Made by a program: the position numbers and the translations under genes | Shown: positions 1-6,782 of the stretch, in pieces | Layout: each line of letters begins with the position of its first letter | Numbering within the stretch: the stretch's first letter is position 1 | Origin: Victivallales bacterium | GTDB lineage: Bacteria; Verrucomicrobiota; Lentisphaeria; Oligosphaerales; Lenti-02 | Length of the DNA: 7,913 nucleotides | NCBI GenBank assembly: GCA_018648945.1 | Contig: JABGQJ010000349.1 | Coordinates: forward strand, 1 to 7,913 | Reading direction: 5' to 3' | The notes under the pieces: model-generated | Database searches by the model: none | Told to the model about the DNA's origin: nothing | What the model saw: only the letters and a program-made list of their open reading frames with translations

Positions 1-846
1 ATAGGGCAGCGTGCAGTCTTGCACGGCCAGCGCGTTCATGTACTTCTCGTAGGCGGCTTGATCGGGAATCTTGATGTTGTGGCTTTCCGGCCGATTCTCC
101 ACCGCCAGATTGCCCTTGCCCTTGATGGTATGGGCGAGGATCATGGTCGGGCGACCCTCAACCTTCTGAGCGGCGGTCAGCGTCTCGTACAGCGCGTCCC
201 AGTCGTGCCCATCCACCTCCATCACTTCCCAGCCGAAGGCGCGCCACTTGTCGGCGAGGGGTTCGAGGTCCAGCACTTCCTCGGTGAAGCCATCGATCTG
301 CAGCTTGTTGTAGTCGCAGATGGCGACCAGATTGTCCAGCTTGTTGTGGGCGGCGAACATGCCCGCCTCCCAGTTCTGCCCCTCGTTGCTCTCGCCATCG
401 CCGATGATGCAGAACACGGTGTGGTCCTGGCCATCCATCTTGCCGGCGAGGGCCGCACCACAGGCGCAGGAGAGTCCCTGACCCAGCGAACCGGTGGTCA
501 TGTCCACTCCCGGCACAAACCGCTCGTCCGCGTGGCTGGGCAACTTGGTGCCGTCGGCGTTCAGCGTCCCCAACCAGTCCTTGGGGAAGAACCCCTCATA
601 GGCCAGGGCCACATACAGCACCGGCGCGGCATGGCCCTTGGAGAGAACCAGCCGGTCCCGGTCCTCCCACTTGGGGTTGGCCGGGTCATATCGCATCACC
701 CGCTTGTAGAGAGTCAGCACGACCTCCACCAGCGAGAGTGCCCCGCCCAGGTGTCCAGATCCCGCCCGGCAGATCATGTCGGTAATCACATACCGCCACT
801 CGCCCGCCAAGCGGTCGAATTCCACTCGCTCAAAGGTGTCTTTCAC
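1..846 (-). CDS. Transketolase N-terminal subunit (split type), 3' end cut off
   Basis: This encodes the thiamine-diphosphate (ThDP) binding half of a two-subunit transketolase, which moves two-carbon ketol units between sugar phosphates. The 282 visible residues contain GSGHLGG (about 29-35), SKGHAAP (about 69-75), the ThDP/metal motif beginning GDGESNEG (149-156) and closing at DYN (178-180), and LAHTIKGKG near 237-245. Family members of this split form are roughly 270-285 residues, so little is missing; the stop lies beyond position 1. The start is GTG at 844-846, overlapping the TGA of the transporter gene in a GTGA junction, with GGAAAGGGA ending about 6 nt upstream. A C-terminal (pyrimidine-binding) subunit gene is expected just outside the window. 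Being last in the operon, it probably serves the same sugar pathway. Besides general pentose phosphate use, split transketolases occur in dedicated pathways such as apulose-4-phosphate and sulfofructose cleavage; the substrate here cannot be read from sequence. Confidence 0.95.
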   Translation of the reverse strand, partial: MKDTFERVEFDRLAGEWRYVITDMICRAGSGHLGGALSLVEVVLTLYKRVMRYDPANPKWEDRDRLVLSKGHAAPVLYVALAYEGFFPKDWLGTLNADGTKLPSHADERFVPGVDMTTGSLGQGLSCACGAALAGKMDGQDHTVFCIIGDGESNEGQNWEAGMFAAHNKLDNLVAICDYNKLQIDGFTEEVLDLEPLADKWRAFGWEVMEVDGHDWDALYETLTAAQKVEGRPTMILAHTIKGKGNLAVENRPESHNIKIPDQAAYEKYMNALAVQDCTLPY

Positions 847-1799
847 GTCGATTCCCTTTCCGTCGCCGCACACATTTCAGAGTCAGCGGGCGCGGCTTCT
901 GCCGCCGTCGCCCGACCGGCCCGCAACCACACGATTCCCGCCGCGCCCAGCAGGATCAACAACATGCCTGGAATCTGCCCGCTCTCGGGGGACTTCCCCT
1001 GGAATCCCCAACTCACCACCGCTGCCACCACCGGCGCCAGCAGGCAGATCAGCCGCGCTTCCCACGCCGGGCATGTCCGCAACCCCACGTTGTAGCAGGC
1101 GAAGAAGATGTAGGCCAGCACGCCGAGCCCAATCAGGGCCATACCCGTCTCGCCACGCAGAGCGGCGGGGATCGCCGACAGGGAATCCGTGCAGCCCACC
1201 ACCACCACGAACATCACCGCGTTGAGGGTGCAGTTCATGAAGCCTACCGCCAACCCGTTCAGACGCCGCAGGGCCCGCTGGGCCGCGAACGCGTTGGCGG
1301 CAACAAAGAACGCCGAGATCAGCACCAACCCATCCCCGATCGACGCGGCTTCCATCGCCCCCCTGAACACACCGACAAGCAAACACGCCCCAAGGAGCAT
1401 GACCGGCACAAACAGGTACGCCTGCCGCGCGATGCGCTCGCGAAACACAAGCACCGAGATAAGCAGCGAGAACAGCACGTCGCTCCGAGCCAAGGCAGCC
1501 ATATTGACCGGCGTGGTCAGGCTGGCGCCCTGGAGGCCAGTCAGATTGGCGGTGATCCCGAACGCGCCGACCAGGAGGGTGGGAGACAACGCCGACCAAC
1601 CAGGCCAGGGGTTTGCCTTGCCGGTCCGCCCCATATAGGCATGGCGCGCCAACAGGCTCGCACCGAGGAGAAGGCTGCTGACCACGAATAGGCACGCACC
1701 CGTGACCGGCATGCCCACTGCCCGGGTAGCCGAGGTCATCAGCGGATACTCCAACCCCCAGGCTATCGCTGCAACCAGGATGAAGAGGGGACCTCGCAT
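843..1799 (-). CDS. EamA/DMT-superfamily membrane transporter
   Basis: This is an integral membrane permease of the drug/metabolite transporter superfamily, with two EamA repeats (about residues 4-145 and 155-293) and about ten hydrophobic segments over 318 residues. Typical signs are the N-terminal helix ending in WGLEYP, the glycine and small-residue-rich helices, a conserved-looking glutamate in VFRERI after the fourth helix, and a charged C-terminal tail. The family exports or imports small metabolites, including sugars, amino acids and nucleotide sugars; direction and substrate are not predictable here. The start is uncertain. ATG at 1797-1799 places the first helix right at the N-terminus and lies 17 nt after the upstream stop, with GGAG 12 nt before it. 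ATG at 1809-1811 has GGAG too close, and GTG at 1836-1838 would overlap the NagB-like gene by 22 nt and has no clear ribosome binding site. The stop overlaps the transketolase start. Within the operon it is the likely uptake or efflux partner of the pathway. Confidence 0.92.
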   Translation of the reverse strand: MRGPLFILVAAIAWGLEYPLMTSATRAVGMPVTGACLFVVSSLLLGASLLARHAYMGRTGKANPWPGWSALSPTLLVGAFGITANLTGLQGASLTTPVNMAALARSDVLFSLLISVLVFRERIARQAYLFVPVMLLGACLLVGVFRGAMEAASIGDGLVLISAFFVAANAFAAQRALRRLNGLAVGFMNCTLNAVMFVVVVGCTDSLSAIPAALRGETGMALIGLGVLAYIFFACYNVGLRTCPAWEARLICLLAPVVAAVVSWGFQGKSPESGQIPGMLLILLGAAGIVWLRAGRATAAEAAPADSEMCAATEREST

Positions 1800-1816
1800 G
1801 CAGTCGATCATCTCCG

Positions 1817-2662
1817 TTAGAGGGCGTTCCCAGGACACGCCAGGGTTTCACGGTCGGTCGCAATCACGTAGTCCAAACCACGAATGTGGGTCACTGGATA
1901 GTCGTCGCCAGGCGCGCCGAATAGGGCCACCCGGAGGATCGTGTTCGCCCAGTCGAAGGGACAGCCATTGCGACAGTAAAGGCGAATGCGCCGCGCCCCC
2001 AGAATCTGGGCCATGCCCAGCGTAAAGGCCGCGCGGGGGAAACACTCGAGATTGCCGCCAACCTGAGCGCGCACGGCGTTGATGGTCACTGTGAAGTCGT
2101 TCAGCCGCACCCGTCGCGGCCCCAGCTCGGCCACGCCCGGCTCCGGCTCGTTGAAGGCCACGTGCCCGTGGATGCCGATGCCGCCGAAGCACGTATCAAG
2201 CCCGCCGATCTCGTCGATCAGCGCCGCAAGCTCATCGATATTGCGCTCGTCCGGGAACACAATCTGTTCAGCTGGCGGCAGCAACTCGGGATCGATCCTG
2301 CTCAGGAACTGCTCCCGTGCAATCGCCTGGAAACTCAGCGGATGCTCCGGACCAATCGCCCGCCCGTCCTCGCCAATGTACTCATCCATGAAGAACAGCC
2401 ACGCATTGGCCAGCGAGAGCCGCTCCCGATTCACGATCTCGGCAAAGTAGGGGTATTGCCCCACCGGCCCGACGGGCACGATCCAGCGGCTAGGTTCACC
2501 CGCCGCATTGCGCGTCCGCAGCTCGGTCGCCAGATCCTCGGCGAATCCGCGATGCAGCATATCGAGATTCCCGTAGACCACCAACCGGTCGCCGGCGCGA
2601 GCCACCACCTGGTCGGGGCTCAGCCGGTTCAGCTCGCGGATCTCTTCACGGCGCTCAGCCAT
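1817..2662 (-). CDS. NagB-like sugar isomerase/deaminase, divergent active site
   Basis: The 281-residue product belongs to the glucosamine-6-phosphate deaminase/6-phosphogluconolactonase fold family. The NagB landmarks are FFMDEYIG (Asp93, equivalent to E. coli Asp72) and GGIGIHGHVAFNEP (160-173), which keeps the ring-opening His167 and Glu172 (E. coli His143 and Glu148). The residue matching catalytic Asp141 is His165, read directly as codon CAC. The phosphate-binding loop TGGTP of E. coli NagB is replaced by VGPVGQ (64-69). I infer that the enzyme works on a different or non-phosphorylated amino sugar, or performs isomerisation without ordinary deamination. The start ATG at 2660-2662 is chosen because GGAGGAG (2670-2676) sits 7 nt upstream; longer readings to 2734 overlap the amidohydrolase further and have no family similarity. 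The start overlaps the amidohydrolase stop by 8 nt. Membership of the fold family is firm, but the exact reaction is open. Confidence 0.88.
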   Translation of the reverse strand: MAERREEIRELNRLSPDQVVARAGDRLVVYGNLDMLHRGFAEDLATELRTRNAAGEPSRWIVPVGPVGQYPYFAEIVNRERLSLANAWLFFMDEYIGEDGRAIGPEHPLSFQAIAREQFLSRIDPELLPPAEQIVFPDERNIDELAALIDEIGGLDTCFGGIGIHGHVAFNEPEPGVAELGPRRVRLNDFTVTINAVRAQVGGNLECFPRAAFTLGMAQILGARRIRLYCRNGCPFDWANTILRVALFGAPGDDYPVTHIRGLDYVIATDRETLACPGNAL

Positions 2663-3506
2663 CGCCCTTCTCCTCCACGACATAGCCCACGGTCTGGTAG
2701 TCGCTCTGTATCTCGCCCAGGAATTCCCGCGCATTGTCCCGGTACACCCGCGCTTCCTCTTCCGGCGTCAAGGCCAGCGCCGACAGCAGACGCCGGTGAT
2801 GGCCGATGGCGGCAGGCAGGTCGCGGTAGTGGACATCCGTCCCGAAGATCAGCTTCCGGCCCCAGGTCTCCCAGTGGAAGAGACCGGCCATGAACTCCGC
2901 CGACTTGGCCGTGTACCAACCGCCGTTCGGGCTGCCCGTGGCATCCACGTAGATGTTCGGCACAATCCGGGCCAGTGTCGTCGCGGTCTCGTATTCTGGC
3001 ACTCCCAGATGCGCGATCTGGAGACGCAGATCTGGGAACCGCCGCGCGACCCCATCCAGCCGCATCGGTCGCATGAACTCAGCACTGGTATAGACGCCCC
3101 TCACATGCGCCATCACCCCGGAGTGGAACAAAATGGGCAACCCCAGTTCCTCGGCCTTCGCATAGATCGGGAAGGCCCGCTCGTCGTCATACGAAATCAG
3201 CGGCTGGGTCATTTTCAGCCCCCGGAATCCGCGACTCTTCGCCGCCGTCACTACATCGACCCCGGCCCGGCCCAACACGAGGAAACAGAGCGGCACCAGC
3301 TGCTCCGGGAAGGCCTCCGCCGCCGCCAGGACGCCCGCGTTGTCCAGCATCCCCCACGTTGAACCCAGGCCCGAAACCACCACCCGCTCGATCCCGCACG
3401 CTGCCGCTGTCTCTAGATGACGCGCCGCGTAGTCCGGTTCGGCCAGCAGATGGGCGTGACCGTCGACCGCGCCGGAGACACCAATCACGTTGTCCGTCGC
3501 ACTCAT
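2655..3506 (-). CDS. Amidohydrolase family protein (ACMSD/lactonase-like TIM barrel)
   Basis: This 283-residue metal-dependent hydrolase is of the amidohydrolase-2 type, whose relatives include ACMSD decarboxylase, 2-pyrone-4,6-dicarboxylate lactonase and sugar lactonases. The expected TIM-barrel metal and active-site residues are present in order: DGHAH (His17, His19) at the end of strand 1, Lys98 in GLKMTQP, His128 in ILFHSG, His166 in LQIAHLG, and Asp224 in FGTDVHY. No signal peptide is seen, so it should act in the cytoplasm. The ATG at 3504-3506 overlaps the ROK stop as ATGA, with a GGGGG tract about 10 nt upstream. Upstream in-frame codons reach 3767 but lie wholly inside the ROK gene and encode unrelated sequence. 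With its neighbours it may open a sugar lactone or remove an acyl group from an amino sugar before the NagB-like step. Family assignment is secure; the substrate is unknown. Confidence 0.93.
   Translation of the reverse strand: MSATDNVIGVSGAVDGHAHLLAEPDYAARHLETAAACGIERVVVSGLGSTWGMLDNAGVLAAAEAFPEQLVPLCFLVLGRAGVDVVTAAKSRGFRGLKMTQPLISYDDERAFPIYAKAEELGLPILFHSGVMAHVRGVYTSAEFMRPMRLDGVARRFPDLRLQIAHLGVPEYETATTLARIVPNIYVDATGSPNGGWYTAKSAEFMAGLFHWETWGRKLIFGTDVHYRDLPAAIGHHRRLLSALALTPEEEARVYRDNAREFLGEIQSDYQTVGYVVEEKGDG
2670..2676 (-). promoter_or_regulatory. Strong Shine-Dalgarno for the NagB-like gene
   Basis: GGAGGAG on the minus strand, 7 nt before the ATG at 2662. It lies inside the last codons of the amidohydrolase gene, which fits translational coupling and decides the start of the NagB-like gene. 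Confidence 0.75.
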
Positions 3507-4633
3507 GCCGCATTGCCCCCTGCAAGCAGAGCCGTGAAATAGCCAGGCAGGACCTGTGCGCCCGCGCGCAACGCCGCCCCAATCGCGGTCTTGAACTCCG
3601 CCTGCTCCCCGAACACCAACCGGGGCTGGGTCAGAGGCAGACTCCCAAACTCCTCGCCAATCGCTGCCGTCAGCAGCGGCCGAAGCTCGTCCGCGAACGG
3701 GTTGTAGACACCGTTCAGCAGCACCATCGGCGGATGAAATACCTTCAGTAGATTCGCGATCCCGCACCCCAGCGCCGCCGCTCGAATACGCAAGACTGCG
3801 TGTCGTTCGTCCTCGGCCAGGTCAGCGAGCACGGGCAATGTCCGTCCCGAAGCCCGTACGTCCAGACACCCCGGCAGGCCACAGACACAAACCGGACCAT
3901 CGGCAAACAGCCGCATGTGCCCGAACTCCCCCGCAAAATCGGCCTCCCCCGAGAGCAGCCGCCCCTTGCCATACAGCGCCGCACCCAGACCATAGCGGAC
4001 CAGGATACTCAGGAAGCCCTCTTCGCCACGGGCTACGCCCACCCGCCGTTCGTACTCCGAGACACATAGCACGTTGTTCGCCGCCATCGCCGGGACCCCA
4101 TGCGTGCCAAGAGGCACCTGGGCATCCAGTTCGGCCCACTGCCCGGGGGGCAGAAAGGCCCGCGTCCGGAACCCCTGCCGTGCCACCACCCCCGGCAGAC
4201 CGCCACCCACCGCCGCCAGACGCCCCGGCGGAACCGCCGCGCGTTCGATCACTCGCGCCACCAGTTCCTGCCACTCGACGAGCATCCGTTCCACTGGCCA
4301 GTCGGCCCCAATCTGGCAAATCTCGCCCGCCACCACCTCGCGCCGACCGTCCAGCACACAGGCCCGCAACGCCCCACCCTCCAGATCGGTCCCCAAGAGG
4401 TACACGCAATCCGGGCACGCCGACAACGGCACCGTCCGCCGCCCCGGACCGCCCTTCTCACGCTCCGTCGCCTCCCCCTCGCGCACCAATCCGCACTCCA
4501 GCAACGGCCCCACCGTACGACTCACCGACGCCTTGCTGATCCCCAACGCCGCCGCCAGATCCCGGCGACAACACGACGCCTCCGTGACCAGATAGGTCAG
4601 GATTCGCGCCGCAATCTGTCCACGTCCACTCAT
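3503..4633 (-). CDS. ROK-family transcriptional regulator
   Basis: The 376-residue product is a NagC/XylR-type sugar-responsive repressor. An N-terminal winged helix-turn-helix occupies about residues 8-52 (CRRDLAAALGISKASVSRTV region), followed by a ROK sugar-binding domain. The ROK zinc signature is intact: GEFGH (His239) and CVCGLPGC (Cys249, Cys251, Cys256). By eye alignment the position of the catalytic Asp of ROK kinases (NDAN motif) is Ala185, in AANN before Glu193, so it should sense a sugar without phosphorylating it. The ATG at 4631-4633 is preceded by a modest GGGGTGG about 7 nt upstream. It is the first gene of the operon and sits directly behind a promoter overlapped by an inverted repeat, which suggests it represses its own operon and is released by the pathway sugar. 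The regulator class is clear; the effector is unknown. Confidence 0.95.
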   Translation of the reverse strand: MSGRGQIAARILTYLVTEASCCRRDLAAALGISKASVSRTVGPLLECGLVREGEATEREKGGPGRRTVPLSACPDCVYLLGTDLEGGALRACVLDGRREVVAGEICQIGADWPVERMLVEWQELVARVIERAAVPPGRLAAVGGGLPGVVARQGFRTRAFLPPGQWAELDAQVPLGTHGVPAMAANNVLCVSEYERRVGVARGEEGFLSILVRYGLGAALYGKGRLLSGEADFAGEFGHMRLFADGPVCVCGLPGCLDVRASGRTLPVLADLAEDERHAVLRIRAAALGCGIANLLKVFHPPMVLLNGVYNPFADELRPLLTAAIGEEFGSLPLTQPRLVFGEQAEFKTAIGAALRAGAQVLPGYFTALLAGGNAA

Positions 4634-4663
4634 TCGTCAGCCACCCCGGACCATCAGAATGAA

Positions 4664-4683
4664 AAAGTTTACAATGAAACTAA
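4664..4683. promoter_or_regulatory. Candidate ROK operator (inverted repeat)
   Basis: AAAGTTT (4664-4670), spacer ACAATG, AAACTAA (4677-4683). The inner AGTTT/AAACT arms pair perfectly. On the minus strand it starts TTAGTTT, the same half-site found in the Bacillus xyl operator bound by the ROK repressor XylR, though with a shorter spacer. It is an AT-rich island in a GC-rich window, overlaps the predicted -10 box and lies 31 nt before the ROK start. Autoregulation is inferred. Confidence 0.5.
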
Positions 4684-4708
4684 TACATCTAGTGAACTGC
4701 CAAAGCAA
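4680..4708 (-). promoter_or_regulatory. Sigma-70-like promoter of the five-gene operon
   Basis: The minus strand reads TTGCTT (-35, 4703-4708), a 17-nt spacer, then TATTAG (-10, 4680-4685). The boxes match consensus only partly, but the spacing is ideal and the position, about 50 nt before the ROK start codon, is right. No other AT-rich promoter-like stretch is seen in the operon. Confidence 0.5.
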
Positions 4709-4725
4709 ACCGCCCAGACGGGTTT
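4707..4725 (-). terminator. Weak terminator-like hairpin after the oleC-like gene
   Basis: On the minus strand AAACCCG pairs with CGGTTT across a TCTGGG loop with one bulged C, followed by GCTTTGG. It starts 8 nt after the oleC stop. The T tract is poor and the hairpin touches the -35 box of the next operon, so the call is tentative. Confidence 0.25.
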
Positions 4726-4733
4726 TCTTGCCG

Positions 4734-6398
4734 CTACCCGCTCTGCTTCGCGGCCCATTCGGCCAGCACTTCCCGCCGGATCTTGGCGTTGTGCCGGATA
4801 TCCACGGGGAAAGACCTGTGCAGGAGGATGCGCTCGATGCCAGCAGTCTCGGGGTTGGCAAGGAGTAGGTCGCGGACTTGCTGCCGCAGGGCTGCCTGCG
4901 CCGACTCGCTCTCCGGGAGTTGACCAGGCATGGGCTCCAGGATCAGGATGGGGGTCTGGCGCATGCGGTCGGGGCCGATCCCGACCAGGGCGGAGCGGTA
5001 GACGGCGGGATGCTCGTTGGCGATGGCTTCGCAACGGACGGTGAAGAGGGTTGCCTCACCAGTCTCGACGCGGTGGGTCTTGCGGCCGCAGAACCAGATC
5101 CGGCCCTGCTCGTCGAGGTAGCCCACGTCGCCCATGCGGTGCCAGACGGTCTCGCCATCCCGCATCTTGGCCAGGCGGGTCGCCTCGGGCAGGTTGTGGT
5201 ACTGGCGGGTGACCACATCGCCCTTCACGCAGATCTCGCCGATGGTTCCGTCGGGTACCACCATGCTCGGGTCCCAATCGGTGATGGGCTCGTCGGAAAT
5301 GCGGATGATGTGGCACTCCACGGTTGGCAGTGGTTTGCCCACGCACATGCCCTGCCCGGCCTGGGTCTTGTCCGCCGTCTCGGCCAGCATCTCGCTACCC
5401 GCGAAGTTGGCGACGGGCAGGGATTCCGTGGCCCCATAGGGCGTATAGGTTTCTGCCCCTGTCGGCAACACGCTCCCGAGCAGACGCTCATGTACGTAGC
5501 CGGGCACGGGTGCGCCGGCCATGATGATGCGGGTCAGGGTCGGGAAGCGGATGCCATTCTCGACGCAATACTCGCTCACCCGCGCCCACAGGGTCGGTGA
5601 CCCGAAAGAGTAGGTGACGCCCTGGTTCAGAATCGGTTCGATGATGCGTTCCGGGTCCACCAGAGCCGGCTTCGATGGATCCATGTCCGGAATCACCGCC
5701 GTGGCGCCCAAGGCCGTGCTGAACAAGGCGAACAGCGGGAAACAGGGCAGATCGATGTCGCCTGGACCAATGCCGTATTGCTCGCGCAGAATCTCGGTCT
5801 GCGTCGTGAAGATGCGATGACTGTAAACGACCCCTTTGGCCGGACCGGTGCTGCCCGTGGTGAACAAGACCGCCGCCATGTCCTGCGGCTCGACTGCCTG
5901 CACCGGGAATGGCTCGTCGTGCTCAGGCATCTCGTCCACCGAACACCCGCCCCAGAACCACCGTTTGCCCAAGGTCACCGGAATCTGGATGCTGCGGAAG
6001 AACTTCCGGCGCACCAGTCGCAACACATGCGCCGCCGGAATTCCCAGGAACGCCTCTGGTGCCGACTGCTCCACGCAACGCATGAACTTCCCCCAGCCCA
6101 TGCCCGGATCGATCAGTACCGGCACCGCCCCGATCTTGAAGATCGCGAAGGTGAGCGCAAAGAAATCCAGCGATGGCTTCACCATCAGCAAGGTCTTCAT
6201 GCCCTGCTTCACGCCGGCCTCCTGCAAGCCCCAGGCATACCGATCGCACAGCCGGTCCAGTTGGGCAAAGGTCAACTGGGTATAGGCCACGCGCCCCGAG
6301 CGGTCGCGGGAATCAGGATACACCACCGCCCGCGCAAACGGGATCTGCCGGGCCATCTCGGGGAGGTAGTGCGCGATGTTGTGACAAGCGTCGGGCAT
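4734..6398 (-). CDS. oleC: OleC-like AMP-dependent ligase (beta-lactone synthetase family)
   Basis: The 554-residue ANL-superfamily enzyme closely follows OleC, which uses ATP to close beta-hydroxy acids to beta-lactones in long-chain olefin biosynthesis. OleC was earlier annotated as a fatty acid-CoA ligase. Visible motifs are NIAHYLPEMA at the N-terminus, the P-loop TTGSTGPAKG (180-189), YTPYGATES (318-326), WHRMGDVGYLDEQG with adenosine-binding Asp424, FCGRKTHRVET (436-446) and the C-terminal catalytic lysine in DIRHNAKIRRE (Lys539). These match OleC more specifically than general acyl-CoA synthetases. The ATG at 6396-6398 fits the family N-terminus and has AGGA about 8 nt upstream; the reading frame stays open to 7073, but that extension is translated repeat and antisense-like sequence. 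The stop is TAG at 4734-4736. No oleA, oleB or oleD lies next to it in this window, so its substrate could be another beta-hydroxy acid. A convergent CoA-ligase role is the main alternative. Confidence 0.92.
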   Translation of the reverse strand: MPDACHNIAHYLPEMARQIPFARAVVYPDSRDRSGRVAYTQLTFAQLDRLCDRYAWGLQEAGVKQGMKTLLMVKPSLDFFALTFAIFKIGAVPVLIDPGMGWGKFMRCVEQSAPEAFLGIPAAHVLRLVRRKFFRSIQIPVTLGKRWFWGGCSVDEMPEHDEPFPVQAVEPQDMAAVLFTTGSTGPAKGVVYSHRIFTTQTEILREQYGIGPGDIDLPCFPLFALFSTALGATAVIPDMDPSKPALVDPERIIEPILNQGVTYSFGSPTLWARVSEYCVENGIRFPTLTRIIMAGAPVPGYVHERLLGSVLPTGAETYTPYGATESLPVANFAGSEMLAETADKTQAGQGMCVGKPLPTVECHIIRISDEPITDWDPSMVVPDGTIGEICVKGDVVTRQYHNLPEATRLAKMRDGETVWHRMGDVGYLDEQGRIWFCGRKTHRVETGEATLFTVRCEAIANEHPAVYRSALVGIGPDRMRQTPILILEPMPGQLPESESAQAALRQQVRDLLLANPETAGIERILLHRSFPVDIRHNAKIRREVLAEWAAKQSG

Positions 6399-6487
6399 GG
6401 GGCATCCTGGTCGGGAGAGAAAGGCGATGGGGAAACATACCGTGGCCCAACCCGACTGCCACCGCCGGTGGGGAGAGGGAGAATGGC

Positions 6488-6531
6488 GGGGCGCTGCCCC
6501 GGAACCCCGCCGGGGAGACGTGTCTCCCCGG
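6488..6531. repeat. Nested GC-rich palindromes including a 22-bp palindrome
   Basis: GGGGC-GCT-GCCCC forms a hairpin at 6488-6500. At 6510-6531 the arm CCGGGGAGAC is followed by GT and its exact reverse complement GTCTCCCCGG, a 10-bp-arm palindrome. CCCC/GGGG at 6505-6515 can pair alternatively, so the two hairpins compete. There is no T tract on either strand, so a simple intrinsic terminator is not supported. The palindrome adjoins the structured element copy 1. Confidence 0.8.
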
Positions 6532-6617
6532 ACCCCACATGAAGGGTTGGCGGTACGGTCGGCGCGATGCGCCGTGCCGCAGAGCGGCACCAACCGACTG
6601 CCACTGCTCGCGCACCG
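6526..6617 (-). repeat. Structured dispersed element, copy 1
   Basis: Read on the minus strand, a 23-nt block (6595-6617) leads into a 49-nt variable middle (6546-6594), then CCTTCATGTGGGGTC (6531-6545). The middle begins and ends with GTTGG/CCAAC, extended by the flanks to GGTTGG/CCAACC. It encloses two hairpins: GTGCCGC-TCT-GCGGCAC (6574-6590) and CGGCGC-ATC-GCGCCG (6560-6574), which share one boundary base. Both flanking blocks recur in inverted orientation at 7826-7908, with a different middle that also folds. This may be a mobile palindromic repeat or a structured RNA; neither is shown. Confidence 0.7.
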
Positions 6618-6630
6618 CCACGACGTCCCC

Positions 6631-6663
6631 AGAGTGGAAGCGGCGTCTCGCCGCTTGGTCTTC
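6631..6663 (+). repeat. REP-like hairpin repeat, copy A
   Basis: Core AAGCGGCGTCTCGCCGCTT (6638-6656) is a perfect 8-bp stem with a TCT loop, flanked by AGAGTGG and GGTCTTC. Copy B at 6783-6814 is the same sequence on the other strand with two substitutions and one indel. Confidence 0.8.
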
Positions 6664-6732
6664 AGTACCAATGACCCCGGCCAGGAGGAAAGCAGGGAGA
6701 TGGGATTTGCCGATGCACAAGCACCAGCGAAC

Positions 6733-6759
6733 GTGAAAGCGGCCCCCCGCCGCTCGGCC
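6733..6759 (+). repeat. REP-like hairpin repeat, degenerate copy C
   Basis: GTGAAAGCGGC, CCCCC, GCCGCTCGGCC. It matches copy A at 21 of 27 positions and keeps the AGCGGC/GCCGCT stem, while the loop is changed to five C. It has the same orientation as copy A. Confidence 0.55.
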
Positions 6760-6782
6760 CCAGCACCACTGGCCCAGCTCAG

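Noticed and set aside
19..1095. Long open frame on the plus strand
   Set aside because: It is antisense to the transketolase and transporter genes, whose motifs are unambiguous; such open antisense frames are expected at high GC.
2663..2734. Longer N-terminus for the NagB-like protein
   Set aside because: It lies inside the amidohydrolase gene and is low-complexity basic sequence; the strong GGAGGAG at 2670-2676 supports the ATG at 2662.
4703..4730. Plus-strand terminator (stem followed by TTTTCTT)
   Set aside because: The plus strand reads as a bulged stem plus T-rich tail, but no plus-strand gene exists for it to end.
6313..6720. Small minus-strand open frame across the intergenic repeats
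   Set aside because: Its sequence is translated palindromic repeat plus out-of-frame oleC sequence, with no ribosome binding site support.
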